DNA of 64,000 nucleotides from an uncultured Caulobacter sp. (GCA_937925635.1 CALALX010000129.1:1-64000); one strand, 5' to 3'; counted from the stretch's first letter, positions 49,498 through 58,239 are shown. Translations and numbers: made by a program. The notes: generated by a model not told the origin, from the sequence alone.

Positions 49498-50877
49498 ATG
49501 ACCGAAGTCCTGCTGACCGCCCCCGAGGGCGAGACCATTCCCGTCGTCGTCGTCGCCGAGGGCGTGCTCGAGGGCCTGTCGGACTTCGAGCTCGGACTGG
49601 CGGCCGCCGCCGACTTCAAGGGCAGGAACGGTCAGGTGCTAGTCGTCCCCGCGCCGGACGGCGCGACGGCGAAGGTGCTGTTCGGCGTCGGCGACCCGGC
49701 GAAGGCCGACGCCATGGCCTTCCGCGCCCTGCCCGCGAAGCTGGCCGTCGGCGACTATCGCATCGAGGGCGTTCTCGCCGGCCTCGATCCCGCGCGGATC
49801 GCGCTGGCCTTCGCGCTCGGCAGCTATGGATTCGACCGCTACAGGAAGAAGCGGGAGCGCCACGCTAGGCTGATCGCGGCGGACGGCGTGGATGTCGTCG
49901 AGCTGCGCGAGATCGCGCTTGCCTGCGCCCTGGCCCGTGACATGGTCAATACGCCGGCCAACGACATGGGCCCGCTGCAGATCGAGACGATCGCCCGCGA
50001 GATCGCCGAGCGCCACGGCGCGAGCATCAGCGTCATCACCGGCGACGCCCTGCTGGCCGAGAACTATCCCTCCATCCACGCCGTGGGCCGCGCCGCCGAC
50101 CCGACCCGCGCCCCGCGGATGATCGAGCTGCGTTGGGGCGAGGCGGACTGGCCGCTGGTCGCCATCGTCGGCAAGGGCGTGGTGTTCGACACCGGCGGCC
50201 TGGACATCAAGCCGTCGGCCGGCATGCGGCTGATGAAGAAGGACATGGGCGGCGCCGCCCACGCGCTGGCGCTGGGCCGGATGCTGATGGCGGCGAAGCT
50301 GCCGATCCGCGTGGCGGTGCTCGTGCCGACGGTCGAGAACGCCATCAGCGGCGACGCCATGCGACCGGGCGACGTGCTCGACACCCGCAAGGGCCTGACC
50401 GTCGAGGTTGGCAACACCGACGCGGAGGGCCGGCTGATCCTGTCGGACGCGCTGACTCGCGCCGGCGAGCTGGATCCCATCCTGACCATCGACCTGGCCA
50501 CCCTGACCGGCGCGGCGCGGATCGCGCTGGGGCCGCAGGTGATCCCCTTCTACACCGACGACGACGTCCTGGCGGCCGACATCGCGGCAGCATCGAAGGC
50601 GGTCGGTGATCCGCTCTGGCGCATGCCGCTGTGGCCCGGCTACGAGGAAGCTCTCGACTGCGATATCGCGGACCTCAAGAACGACCCCGACGGCTGGGCC
50701 CAGGCCGGCTCGGTGACGGCGGCCCTGTTCCTCAAGCGTTTCGCCCCGGCGTCGGGAAGCTGGGTCCACCTGGACATCTTCGCCTGGAACCCGAAAGGCG
50801 CCCCCGGCCGGCCGGTGGGGGGCGAAGCCCAGGCGATCCGGGCGCTCTATGCGATGCTGAAGTCGCGCTTCGCCTGA
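49498..50877 (+). CDS. M17 leucyl-aminopeptidase family peptidase
   Basis: A 459-residue two-metal aminopeptidase. IVGKGVVFDTGGLDIKPSAGM and MKKDMGGAAH contain the zinc ligands and catalytic lysine. NTDAEGRLILSDAL holds the remaining ligands and the catalytic Arg. VNTPANDMGP is the typical start of the catalytic domain. The N-terminal domain (1-150) is shorter than in PepA. It starts at the ATG at 49498, although the frame is open far upstream. It is probably a cytoplasmic enzyme of peptide turnover, and a strong terminator follows its stop. Confidence 0.9.
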   Translation: MTEVLLTAPEGETIPVVVVAEGVLEGLSDFELGLAAAADFKGRNGQVLVVPAPDGATAKVLFGVGDPAKADAMAFRALPAKLAVGDYRIEGVLAGLDPARIALAFALGSYGFDRYRKKRERHARLIAADGVDVVELREIALACALARDMVNTPANDMGPLQIETIAREIAERHGASISVITGDALLAENYPSIHAVGRAADPTRAPRMIELRWGEADWPLVAIVGKGVVFDTGGLDIKPSAGMRLMKKDMGGAAHALALGRMLMAAKLPIRVAVLVPTVENAISGDAMRPGDVLDTRKGLTVEVGNTDAEGRLILSDALTRAGELDPILTIDLATLTGAARIALGPQVIPFYTDDDVLAADIAAASKAVGDPLWRMPLWPGYEEALDCDIADLKNDPDGWAQAGSVTAALFLKRFAPASGSWVHLDIFAWNPKGAPGRPVGGEAQAIRALYAMLKSRFA

Positions 50878-50900
50878 CCGACTTGGAAAGCGCGGATGCA

Positions 50901-50936
50901 CGAAGGCCGCGCCGGGGCGCCCCGACGCGGCCTTCG
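50901..50936. terminator. Bidirectional terminator between the aminopeptidase and cytochrome c genes
   Basis: CGAAGGCCGCG (50901-50911) pairs with CGCGGCCTTCG (50926-50936), with a palindromic GGGGCGCCCC core between. It lies between two convergent genes. Confidence 0.7.
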
Positions 50937-50958
50937 GTAGGTTCGGTCTCGCTGTCGG

Positions 50959-51642
50959 CTAGTGGCCGGCCGGCGCCGCGGCGGGGGCCTGCGTTCCGGT
51001 CGACGGCGGAGCCGGCGTCGTGGTCGTGCCCGGCGCCGGAGCGGCTTCAGCGGTCGGGGCCGCGGCGTCGGCCGGAGCCGCGGCGGCCTCGGCCGGCTTG
51101 GGCGCCGGAACCGCCAGGGTCGAGCCCAGCGTATGCAGGTAGGCGATCATCGCCACGCGGTCGGCCTGCTTCTTGAGGCCGACAAAGGTCATCTTGGTGC
51201 CGGCGACGTGCTTCTGCGGCGCTTTCAGGAAAGCGTCCATCTCGTCGTAGGTCCAGGTCTTGCCCGCGCCGAATCCGGTCATGGCCGCCGAATAGGCGAA
51301 GCCCGGGTGCGTGCCCGGCGTCTTGCCCAGCGTGCCGAACAGGTTCGGGCCAGTGCCGTTGGCGCCGCCCGAGGTGAAGGTGTGGCAGGAGGCGCACTTG
51401 GCGCTGACCGCCTGGCCGGCGGCGATGTTGGCGGGATCGGGGATAACCGTGCCCCAATCCGGCGCGACTTCCACGGCCGCACCGCCGCCTTCGCCACCTT
51501 CTTCCGCCACGGTGATGGCGTAGCCCGGCTTTTCAACCGGCTCTTTCTCGAAGGCGATCGTGGTCACCTCACGGAGACCGAAAATGACGAGCCCGGCCGC
51601 CAGCACGCCGCCGGCGATCTTGTTGAACGTCAGATCGCTCAT
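50959..51642 (-). CDS. Membrane-anchored class I cytochrome c
   Basis: A 227-residue c-type cytochrome. A single N-terminal helix (about 7-25) anchors it, and a linker follows. The haem site CASCH (Cys83-His87) and GTKMTFVGLKK, whose Met is the sixth ligand, define a class I cytochrome similar to CycM/c552, which carries electrons between the bc1 complex and the terminal oxidase. The C-terminal 55 residues are an Ala/Pro-rich low-complexity tail. That tail is unusual and probably extends into the periplasm. Confidence 0.9.
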   Translation of the reverse strand: MSDLTFNKIAGGVLAAGLVIFGLREVTTIAFEKEPVEKPGYAITVAEEGGEGGGAAVEVAPDWGTVIPDPANIAAGQAVSAKCASCHTFTSGGANGTGPNLFGTLGKTPGTHPGFAYSAAMTGFGAGKTWTYDEMDAFLKAPQKHVAGTKMTFVGLKKQADRVAMIAYLHTLGSTLAVPAPKPAEAAAAPADAAAPTAEAAPAPGTTTTPAPPSTGTQAPAAAPAGH

Positions 51643-51796
51643 GTCCGCTGTCTTCGTCCTCTAGAAGCCCCGGGCGGCGGGCGAATGCCTACGCCGCGGG
51701 AATCCCGCGACGCGCCCTATGTTGCGCCGGGCTCTCTTACACGCTACCGCCCCTCGCGCAAGCCGGGCCCGGGGGCCCGAGCGCCTGAATTGACCC

Positions 51797-52549
51797 ATGT
51801 CACGGCCCATGAACCCGATCGTGCTCATTCCGGCCCGCATGGCCGCGACCCGACTGCCGAACAAGCCCCTGGCCGACATTGGCGGACTGCCGATGATCGT
51901 CCGGGTGCTGCGGCAGGCCGAAAGCGCCGCCGTCGGGCCCGTCGCGGTCGCCGCCGGCGACCCCGAGATCGTCGAGGCGGTGACGGCCGCGGGCGGCCTC
52001 GCCGTGTTGACCGACCCCGACCTGCCCTCGGGGTCCGACCGCATCCAGGCCGCGCTTGAGGCGCTCGATCCCGACGGCCGGCACGACGCGGTGATCAATC
52101 TGCAGGGCGACATGCCCTTCGTGCCCGCCTCGATCGTCGCCGACTGCGCCGCCCTGCTGGCGCGCGAGCCGACCTGCGACGTCGCCACCGTCGTGGCCGC
52201 CGAGGCCTCGGCCGCCGACCGTTCCAATCCGGACGTGGTCAAGGCCGTGCTGGCCCTGGCCGAAGGCGCGACATCCGGCCGCGCCCTCTACTTCACCCGC
52301 TCGACGCTGTACGGGGACGCTCCCGTCTGGCGACACATCGGGATCTACGGCTATCGGCGCGAGGCGCTGGCGCGATTTATCACCGCTCCGCCCTCGCCCC
52401 TCGAACGGCGCGAGAAGCTGGAGCAGCTGCGGGGCCTGGAAATGGGCCTTTCGTATTGGGCCGCCGTCGCCGACGAGGCCCCGATATCCGTCGACAACCC
52501 GGCCGACCTCGAGGCGGCGCGGGCCTACGCAAGAGATCACGACGCATGA
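51797..52549 (+). CDS. kdsB: 3-deoxy-manno-octulosonate cytidylyltransferase
   Basis: A 250-residue enzyme that activates KDO as CMP-KDO for lipid A assembly. IPARMAATRLPNKPLADIGG is the nucleotide-binding signature, and SGSDRIQAALEAL-type and VINLQGDMPFV motifs follow. It is close in length to E. coli KdsB (248). Its stop overlaps the start of pheA (ATGA), so the two are translationally coupled despite unrelated pathways, an arrangement I recall in other alphaproteobacteria. Confidence 0.95.
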   Translation: MSRPMNPIVLIPARMAATRLPNKPLADIGGLPMIVRVLRQAESAAVGPVAVAAGDPEIVEAVTAAGGLAVLTDPDLPSGSDRIQAALEALDPDGRHDAVINLQGDMPFVPASIVADCAALLAREPTCDVATVVAAEASAADRSNPDVVKAVLALAEGATSGRALYFTRSTLYGDAPVWRHIGIYGYRREALARFITAPPSPLERREKLEQLRGLEMGLSYWAAVADEAPISVDNPADLEAARAYARDHDA

Positions 52550-53409
52550 GCGTTCTTCCCCAAGCTCCCCTTCCCAAGATCGCCTTCCAGGGCGAACCCG
52601 GCGCCAACAGTCATGAGGCCTGTCGGACCTATTTCCCCAACCACGAGGCCGCTCCCTTCCCGACGTTCGAGGAGGCCTTCGAGGCCGTGAAGACCGGCGT
52701 CTGCGAGCTGGGCCTGATTCCGGTCGAGAACTCGATCGCCGGTCGCGTTGCGGACGTGCATCATCTGTTGCCCAGTTCCGGCCTGAAGATCATCGGCGAG
52801 CGGTTCAAGCCGATCCGTTTCCAGCTGATGGCCAACAAGGGCGTGAAGCTGGAGCAGGTGAAGACCGTGTCGAGCATGGCCATCGCCCTGCACCAATGCC
52901 GCAACTCGCTGAAAAAGCTCGGCGTCAGGACCGAGGCCGTCGGCGACACGGCCGGCGCCGCGCGCATGCTGGCCCAGCATCCCGACCCGACTCGCGGCGC
53001 CATCTCGCCGGCGCTGGCGGCGGAGATCTACGGTCTCGACATCCTCATGCGCGACATCGAGGACGAGCGCCACAACACCACGCGGTTCCTCGTGATGACA
53101 GCCGACGCCAATCCGGCGCCGCCGCCGTTCACCACCAAGTGCATCACCAGCTTCTGCTTCCGGGTGAAGAACCTGCCGGCGGCCCTCTACAAGGCCATGG
53201 GCGGGTTCGCGACCAACGGCGTGAACATGACCAAGCTGGAGAGCTACATGGAGGGCGGCGCCTTCACGGCGACCTTCTTCTACGCCGAGGTCGACGGCCG
53301 TCCGGAGGACCGGGGCCTGGCCCTGGCGCTCGAAGAACTGGCCTTCTTCAGCGAGAAGATCGAGATCCTCGGGGTGTTCCCGGCCGACCCGTTCCGGGAG
53401 CGAGTGTAG
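52546..53409 (+). CDS. pheA: Prephenate dehydratase
   Basis: A 287-residue enzyme converting prephenate to phenylpyruvate in phenylalanine synthesis. KIAFQGEPGANSHEAC and LGLIPVENSIAGRV are the catalytic-domain starts, and NTTRFLVM is the PDT signature containing the catalytic Thr. A C-terminal ACT domain (about 200-285), with VNMTKLESYMEGGAF, binds phenylalanine for feedback inhibition. There is no chorismate mutase domain, so this is the monofunctional type. It overlaps kdsB by 4 bases. Confidence 0.95.
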   Translation: MSVLPQAPLPKIAFQGEPGANSHEACRTYFPNHEAAPFPTFEEAFEAVKTGVCELGLIPVENSIAGRVADVHHLLPSSGLKIIGERFKPIRFQLMANKGVKLEQVKTVSSMAIALHQCRNSLKKLGVRTEAVGDTAGAARMLAQHPDPTRGAISPALAAEIYGLDILMRDIEDERHNTTRFLVMTADANPAPPPFTTKCITSFCFRVKNLPAALYKAMGGFATNGVNMTKLESYMEGGAFTATFFYAEVDGRPEDRGLALALEELAFFSEKIEILGVFPADPFRERV

Positions 53410-53417
53410 CGCCAGCC

Positions 53418-53503
53418 GGGGACATGCACTTCAGTGCGTGTCCCCCGCCGCTTCGAGCGCTTCAAGCTGCTAGGGACACGTACCGAAGACGGTACATGTC
53501 CCC
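53418..53503. repeat. REP-like hairpin pair (copy 2)
   Basis: Hairpin 53418-53445 (GGGGACATGCACTTCAGTGC... ending GTGTCCCC) and hairpin 53473-53503 (centre ACCGAAGACGGT, flanked by GGGACACGT/ACATGTCCC) are the same two types as at 30263-30344 but in opposite order and orientation. They lie just after the pheA stop. Confidence 0.85.
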
Positions 53504-53506
53504 GAC

Positions 53507-54079
53507 CTAGTAGTAGCTGCCGGTCTTCAGGCAGGTCTGCCACTTGCGGTACTCGCGCATCTTGCAGGTCGTGTCGCCGCACAGCGACGAGGACGAGTAG
53601 TGGCGCGCGTTGCACATCTTGCGGCGCGCGTCCTCGACCGGCGCCGGCGCGGCGGGCTTCGCCGCTGGCGTGGCGGTCGCCGGTTTCGCGGCTGGCTTGG
53701 CGGGCGCGGCGGCGGCTGGGTTCACGCCGCTGTGTCCCCCGGCCTTGGCGATCTCCGCTTTGACCATCGGGGTGATCGCCATGTCCCACGGCGTAGACCC
53801 ACGCGCGCTGCGCAGGTTCACGTCGGCGCCCCGGCGGATCAGTTCGCGCACCATCTCGAGATTGCCATTGTCCGCCGCGTAGTGGAGCAGCGAGTAGCCC
53901 TCGTCGGTCTGCATGTTGATGTCGAACTGGCCGCTGTCGATCAGCCTGATGGCTTCGGCGTTGTTCTTGACGCCCATGTAGTAGCGGGCGTCTTCGAACG
54001 GGTCCCCCGCCATCGCCATGCCCGCCACACCCAGGGCGACCAGGCAGGCCAGCACACTCAACACCTTACGCAACGCCAC
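53507..54079 (-). CDS. Exported ankyrin-repeat protein
   Basis: A 190-residue protein from a GTG at 54079 (GAGGGG upstream). A signal peptide (about 1-24, ending AMAG) precedes an ankyrin pair: DEGYSLLHYAADNGNLEMVRELIRRGADVN and the flanking SARGSTPWDMAI. A low-complexity Ala/Pro/Lys stretch (105-145) follows, then a short C-terminal domain with four or five cysteines (KMCNARHYSSSSLCGDTTCK). The cysteine-rich end suggests a disulfide-bonded periplasmic protein. The function is unknown. Confidence 0.75.
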   Translation of the reverse strand: MALRKVLSVLACLVALGVAGMAMAGDPFEDARYYMGVKNNAEAIRLIDSGQFDINMQTDEGYSLLHYAADNGNLEMVRELIRRGADVNLRSARGSTPWDMAITPMVKAEIAKAGGHSGVNPAAAAPAKPAAKPATATPAAKPAAPAPVEDARRKMCNARHYSSSSLCGDTTCKMREYRKWQTCLKTGSYY

Positions 54080-54221
54080 GCACCCCTCATCCGACAGCCA
54101 CTGCGTCCGGCGTATCGCCTGCCGCGACGCCCGTCGGTCGGATGGCCGACACCCGCCTCTTCGCATGACGCCGATACGGGTCTAGCTTCCTGCCCGCAAC
54201 AACGCCAGGGGAGGCGACACG

Positions 54222-54659
54222 ATGTTCTCAGGTTTGCCCTATCTGCAATCGACGCTGGCGGCGGCGCTGGCCCTGGTGGCCTGGTCGCTGCTGATCTGGA
54301 TCTGGATGTACGCCAAGCGCCTGCCGGCCATGGGCAAGGCGAAGATCAACCCGCAGGACGCGCGTTTCCCGGGCTCGCTGGACGTGCTGCCCGACGACGT
54401 CCGCCAGGCGGCCGACAACTACAACCACCTGATGGAACAGCCGACGATCTTCTACGCCGTGGCGATCATCGCCTACCTGGCGGGGCAGTCGAACGCGCTG
54501 GTGGGCGGACTGGCCTGGGGTTACGTGACCCTGCGGGTGCTGCACAGCCTTTTGCAGGTCACGGTCAACATCGTGCCGGTCCGCTTCCTGCTCTTCTCGC
54601 TGTCGACGATCGTTCTGATGGCGATGACGGTGATCACCGCCTGCGGGGCGCTCGGCTGA
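54222..54659 (+). CDS. MAPEG-family membrane protein
   Basis: A 145-residue integral membrane protein with four helices. NHLMEQPTIFYAVAIIAYLAGQ and LRVLHSLLQVTVNIVPVRFLLFS match the MAPEG (membrane-associated proteins in eicosanoid and glutathione metabolism) family, which has glutathione-dependent transferase or peroxidase activity in some members. It is a single gene with no obvious partner. A dispersed repeat follows its stop. Confidence 0.85.
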   Translation: MFSGLPYLQSTLAAALALVAWSLLIWIWMYAKRLPAMGKAKINPQDARFPGSLDVLPDDVRQAADNYNHLMEQPTIFYAVAIIAYLAGQSNALVGGLAWGYVTLRVLHSLLQVTVNIVPVRFLLFSLSTIVLMAMTVITACGALG

Positions 54660-54665
54660 CACTGT

Positions 54666-54770
54666 GCGTCCTTCGACGCGCCCGCTGCGCGGCCTGCTCA
54701 GGATGACGTGGTCAGAATGCTAATCTGACACGTCATGGTGAGCAGGCCCGCAGGGCCGTGCGAACCACGC
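54666..54770. repeat. Imperfect inverted-repeat element (copy 1)
   Basis: Outer arms GCGTCCTTCGACGCG and CGTGCGAACCACGC, with inner TGCTCAGGATGACGT and ACGTCATGGTGAGCA. The same organisation recurs at 56076-56170. It has no coding capacity. Confidence 0.7.
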
Positions 54771-54775
54771 AAGGC

Positions 54776-55705
54776 CTAGACACCTTCCTCCGCCCAGCTC
54801 TTGAGCAGCTGGTGGGCGATGGCCATCGCCGGCGGGGCGAAGCAGCCGTCGAAGCCGCCGGCGATCAGCTGGCGGGCTTCCTCACGCGTGAACCAGCGCA
54901 CCGACTCCAGCTCGGTCTGGTCGGGCCGGGCGTCCTCGCTGTCGACCTCGGCGATCAGGCCGATCATCAGAGAGTTGGGATAGGGCCAGGGCTGGGTGGA
55001 ATGGTAGCGGACCGAGGTCGCGGTCAGCCCGGCCTCCTCCATCACCTCGCGGGCGCAGGCCTCCTCGATGCTCTCGCCAGGCTCCAGGAAGCCGGCCAGG
55101 GCCGAATGCATGCCCTTGGGCCAGATCGCCTGGCGGCCGAGCAGGCATTTGTCGCCCTTGACCGGCAACATGATCACCACCGGGTCGGTGCGCGGGAAGT
55201 GCTCGACGCGGCAGGCCGGACAGACGCGCTTCCAGCCGCCGTCCGACACCTGGCTCGGCTCACCGCAGGCGGCGCAGTAGCGGTGCTTGCGGCGCCACTC
55301 GAACATGCCCTTGGCCGTGGCCGCGATCGCCGCCTCGGTCGAGGGCAGCAGCAGTGCGACCTGGCGCAGGTCGGCGAACTTGCCCAGGCCGTTCAGCGGC
55401 CCGTCGGTCGGGTCCGGCGCGCCCTCCATGTCGACGGCGAAGACGGCGGTGTCCTTCCAAAGGCCCATGAACAGCATGCGCTCATTGCCGCCGGCCAGCT
55501 CGTGGGTCATGCCGCCGGGTACATAGGCCAGCTGGGTCTTGCCGTCGGCGGTCCTCTCAGTGAGCGGCTGGCCGTTCCACAGCGGGATGCAGAGCGTGGT
55601 CGGCTCCTTCATCAGCCCCTCGAGCCAGGCGGCGTCGCCGCGCCGTTCGCTGGCCCGGTTCAGGGGGTTGCCGGAAAAGGTGTTGGTGACGGTCGAGAGA
55701 GCCAT
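54776..55705 (-). CDS. nudC: NAD(H) pyrophosphatase NudC
   Basis: A 309-residue Nudix hydrolase that cleaves NADH/NAD+ and, in E. coli, removes NAD caps from RNA. A zinc ribbon (YCAACG...VCPAC, C-x2-C-x15-C-x2-C) precedes the Nudix box GFLEPGESIEEACAREVMEEAG. QPWPYPNSLMIG is the NudC SQPWPFPxS motif with an altered first residue. The ATG at 55705 starts MALSTVTNTFSGNPLNR. The gene runs divergent from the SRP RNA. Confidence 0.94.
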   Translation of the reverse strand: MALSTVTNTFSGNPLNRASERRGDAAWLEGLMKEPTTLCIPLWNGQPLTERTADGKTQLAYVPGGMTHELAGGNERMLFMGLWKDTAVFAVDMEGAPDPTDGPLNGLGKFADLRQVALLLPSTEAAIAATAKGMFEWRRKHRYCAACGEPSQVSDGGWKRVCPACRVEHFPRTDPVVIMLPVKGDKCLLGRQAIWPKGMHSALAGFLEPGESIEEACAREVMEEAGLTATSVRYHSTQPWPYPNSLMIGLIAEVDSEDARPDQTELESVRWFTREEARQLIAGGFDGCFAPPAMAIAHQLLKSWAEEGV

Positions 55706-55769
55706 GGCAGGCTTCGTGGCGCAAACGAGGGAACTCGGCAAGCGCCCTGCTATACCTCTCCCTCGTGTT

Positions 55770-55895
55770 CGTCATGGCCCGACTTGTTCGGGCCACCCAC
55801 GCGTGGGGACGCAGTGGACGAAGCGCGGCTGATGTGCAGCGGTCTTGCTGGATCAGCCGAGTTCATGGGTGGCCCGAACAAGTCGGGCCATGACG
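55770..55895. repeat. 30-base perfect inverted repeat (MITE-like)
   Basis: Arms of 30 bases, 55770-55799 (beginning CGTCATGGCCCGACTTG) and 55866-55895, are exact reverse complements with a 66-base spacer. Each arm carries its own small hairpin (CCCGA/TCGGG). It lies upstream of nudC on one side and the SRP RNA on the other. Confidence 0.8.
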
Positions 55896-55925
55896 TGGAG
55901 TTGGGACTTCCTGGACTGGCCAGCC

Positions 55926-55954
55926 TTGCATCCGCCCCCCCGATCCACGATATA
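55926..55954 (+). promoter_or_regulatory. Promoter of the SRP RNA gene
   Basis: TTGCAT (55926-55931), a 17-base spacer and GATATA (55949-55954). The last base is 6 before the first paired base of the RNA at 55961. Confidence 0.6.
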
Positions 55955-55960
55955 GGCCTC

Positions 55961-56049
55961 GGAGCCGGCGCGGGCGGACGCCTCGCCAACCTGGTCAGGG
56001 CCGGAAGGCAGCAGCCACAACGAGTTTCGCTCCGGGTCGCGCCGGTTCC
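55961..56049 (+). ncRNA. ffs: Signal recognition particle 4.5S RNA
   Basis: The conserved SRP RNA hairpin tip is present in GGTCAGGGCCGGAAGGCAGC, with the GGAA tetraloop. The outer helix pairs GGAGCCGGCGCG (55961-55972) with CGCGCCGGTTCC (56038-56049), including a G-A/T-like mismatch. The product of about 89 nucleotides binds Ffh and targets inner-membrane proteins. Position just upstream of dnaX is common in alphaproteobacteria. Confidence 0.9.
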
Positions 56050-56075
56050 ACCTCATCACATCGCCGAAATGCATT

Positions 56076-56170
56076 GCGTCCTTCGACACGCCTGCTCCGC
56101 AGGCTGCTCAGGATGACGTGCTCCGGATACGTCATGGTGAGCAGCGCCGCAGGCGCGTGTCGAACCACGC
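56076..56170. repeat. Imperfect inverted-repeat element (copy 2)
   Basis: Left arm GCGTCCTTCGACACG and right arm CGTGTCGAACCACGC match at 13 of 15 positions, with inner GCTCAGGATGACGT / ACGTCATGGTGAGC. It is the same element as at 54666-54770. Confidence 0.7.
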
Positions 56171-56251
56171 AACGAGGTGGCGGGCGCGCCCGTCGATGAC
56201 GTAGGATGCGGCCTCCGGGGATTCCCCGTGTCGAAGGACGCACTGACCCGA

Positions 56252-58096
56252 ATGGCCGACACCGACGCCCCGATGGAACCGCCGCCCTGGGAGGAGGAAG
56301 ACGCCCTCCCCGAGCGCGATCCCGACACGGCGGACATCTTCGGCGAGCTTGCCCCCGCCCCGGCTCCGCCGCCCGCGCCCGTCGAGGCCCCGCCCGCTGA
56401 CGGCGCCGCCTACCAGGTGCTGGCGCGCAAGTACCGGCCGCGCACCTTCGAGGACCTGATCGGCCAGGAGGCCATGGTCCGGACCCTGACCAACGCCTTC
56501 GCCACCGGCCGCATCGCCCACGCCTTCATGCTCACCGGCGTCCGCGGCGTCGGCAAGACCACCACCGCCCGCCTGCTGGCGCGGGCCCTGAACTTCGAGA
56601 GCGACACGGTCCACCAGCCGACCGTCGACCTCAGCCAGGAAGGCCGCCACTGCCGCGCCATCGTCGAGGGCCGGCACATGGACGTGCTGGAGCTCGACGC
56701 CGCCAGCCGCACCAAGGTCGACGAGATGCGCGAGCTGCTCGACGGGGTGCGCTACGCCCCGACCGAGGCGCGCTACAAGGTCTATGTCATCGACGAGGTG
56801 CACATGCTGTCGACGGCGGCGTTCAACGCGCTGCTGAAGACGCTGGAAGAACCGCCGCCGCACGCCAAGTTCATCTTCGCCACCACCGAGATCCGCAAGG
56901 TGCCGGTGACGATCCTGAGCCGCTGCCAGCGCTTCGACCTGCGCCGCGTCGAGCCGGAGGTGCTGGTCAAGCACCTGGGCGGCATCGCCGAGAAGGAGGG
57001 CGCCCGCGTCGACGCCGAGGGCCTGGCCCTGATCGCCCGCGCGGCGGAGGGCTCGGTGCGCGACGGCCTCTCCCTGCTCGACCAGGCCATCGTCCAGGCC
57101 GAGCGCGGCGAGACCGTCGGCGCCGCCGTCGTGCGCGACATGCTGGGCCTCGCCGACCGCGCCCAGACCATCGAGCTCTTCGAAAACGTCATGAAGGGCC
57201 AGAGCGGCCCGGCCATCCTCGGCTTCCGCACCCTTTGGGGCTTCGGCGCCGACCCGGCGCAGGTGATGCTGGACCTGCTTGAGCACTGCCACGGCGCCTC
57301 GGTCGCCAAGGCTCTGGGACCGGACGCCCTGCACCTGCCCAAGGACCAGGCCTCGCGGCTCGCCGCCATCGGGGCCACGGCCTCGGCCGGGACCCTGTCT
57401 CGGGTCTGGCAGATGCTGATGAAGGCCTACGAGGAGGTGCGCCGCGCGCCCGATCCGTCGGCGGCGGTCGAGATGGCGCTCATCCGGCTGTGCTACGCCG
57501 CAGACCTGCCCGGACCGGAGGAGGCGCTGAAGGCGCTGCGCGACGGCGAACCGATCCCGGGCGGCGCTGGCGGCGGGATGGCCCCACAGGGCGGCGGCGG
57601 CGCCTCGGCGAGCGGCGGCGGCATGTTCAGCGCGGCCCAGCCGGTGATGATGACGCCCGCTCCGTCCGTTCAGCCGACCACCGCCCTGGCCAGCTTCGAC
57701 GACGTCCTGCGGCTGATTCAGACCAAGCGCGACATCAGCCTGTACATGGACGTCCAGCGCTTCGTGCGGCCGATCAGCTTCCGAGCCGGCGCCATTGAGT
57801 TCGAACCGGCGCCGCGCGCGCCCGCGGACCTGACCAAGCGCCTCGCCCAGCGCCTGAAGGAATGGACCGGCCAGACCTGGCTGGTGGCCACGGCCGGCGG
57901 CGGCGGCGCTGAAAGCGCCTGGGAGCGCGAGAAGCGCGAGCAGAAGGAAGCCAACGAGGCCATCCTGTCCGACCCGTTCGTGAAGTCGGTCATGGACGCC
58001 TTCCCGGGGACCGAGCTGCTGGGCGTGAAGCAGCTTGCGATGCCGCAGGGTGAAGCCGCTAGCGTCGATCCCGAAGACAATGAGGAAGAGGACTAG
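56252..58096 (+). CDS. dnaX: DNA polymerase III tau/gamma subunit
   Basis: A 614-residue clamp-loader subunit. An acidic, proline-rich N-terminal extension (1-50) precedes the AAA+ domain: YQVLARKYRPRTFEDLIGQE, Walker A GVRGVGKTTTARLLA (about 96-110), YVIDEVHMLSTAAFNALLKTLEEPP, and the sensor FATTEIRKVPVTILSRCQRFDLRR. The four-cysteine zinc module found between Walker A and B in most DnaX proteins is missing; the segment reads TVHQPTVDLSQEGRHCRAI, with one Cys. The ATG at 56252 is my choice. ybaB lies downstream, separated by an inserted repeat and an SDR gene. Confidence 0.93.
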   Translation: MADTDAPMEPPPWEEEDALPERDPDTADIFGELAPAPAPPPAPVEAPPADGAAYQVLARKYRPRTFEDLIGQEAMVRTLTNAFATGRIAHAFMLTGVRGVGKTTTARLLARALNFESDTVHQPTVDLSQEGRHCRAIVEGRHMDVLELDAASRTKVDEMRELLDGVRYAPTEARYKVYVIDEVHMLSTAAFNALLKTLEEPPPHAKFIFATTEIRKVPVTILSRCQRFDLRRVEPEVLVKHLGGIAEKEGARVDAEGLALIARAAEGSVRDGLSLLDQAIVQAERGETVGAAVVRDMLGLADRAQTIELFENVMKGQSGPAILGFRTLWGFGADPAQVMLDLLEHCHGASVAKALGPDALHLPKDQASRLAAIGATASAGTLSRVWQMLMKAYEEVRRAPDPSAAVEMALIRLCYAADLPGPEEALKALRDGEPIPGGAGGGMAPQGGGGASASGGGMFSAAQPVMMTPAPSVQPTTALASFDDVLRLIQTKRDISLYMDVQRFVRPISFRAGAIEFEPAPRAPADLTKRLAQRLKEWTGQTWLVATAGGGGAESAWEREKREQKEANEAILSDPFVKSVMDAFPGTELLGVKQLAMPQGEAASVDPEDNEEED

Positions 58097-58107
58097 CCTC
58101 CTCTTTC

Positions 58108-58239
58108 CCGCTCATCCTCGCGGAAGCGAGGACCCAGGTTTACGGCCGGTGCACTCAGGGTTGCCGCTGTTTGCGACAGCTCCAACGATGAGCAACTGCA
58201 TCAGAAGACCTGGGTCCTCGCTTCCGCGAGGATGAGCGG
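58108..58239. repeat. 32-base perfect inverted repeat (MITE-like) after dnaX
   Basis: Arms 58108-58139 and 58208-58239 are exact reverse complements with a 68-base spacer. Each contains the smaller palindrome TCCTCGC-GGAA-GCGAGGA or its inverse. The dnaX stop lies 12 bases before the left arm. Confidence 0.85.

Larger units (their letters stand above)
55706..56251. other. 546-base gap holding repeats and the SRP RNA gene
   Basis: From left to right the gap contains a 30-base perfect inverted repeat (55770-55895), the SRP RNA gene with its promoter (55926-56049), an imperfect inverted-repeat element (56076-56170) and the dnaX leader. No protein gene is seen. Confidence 0.7.
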
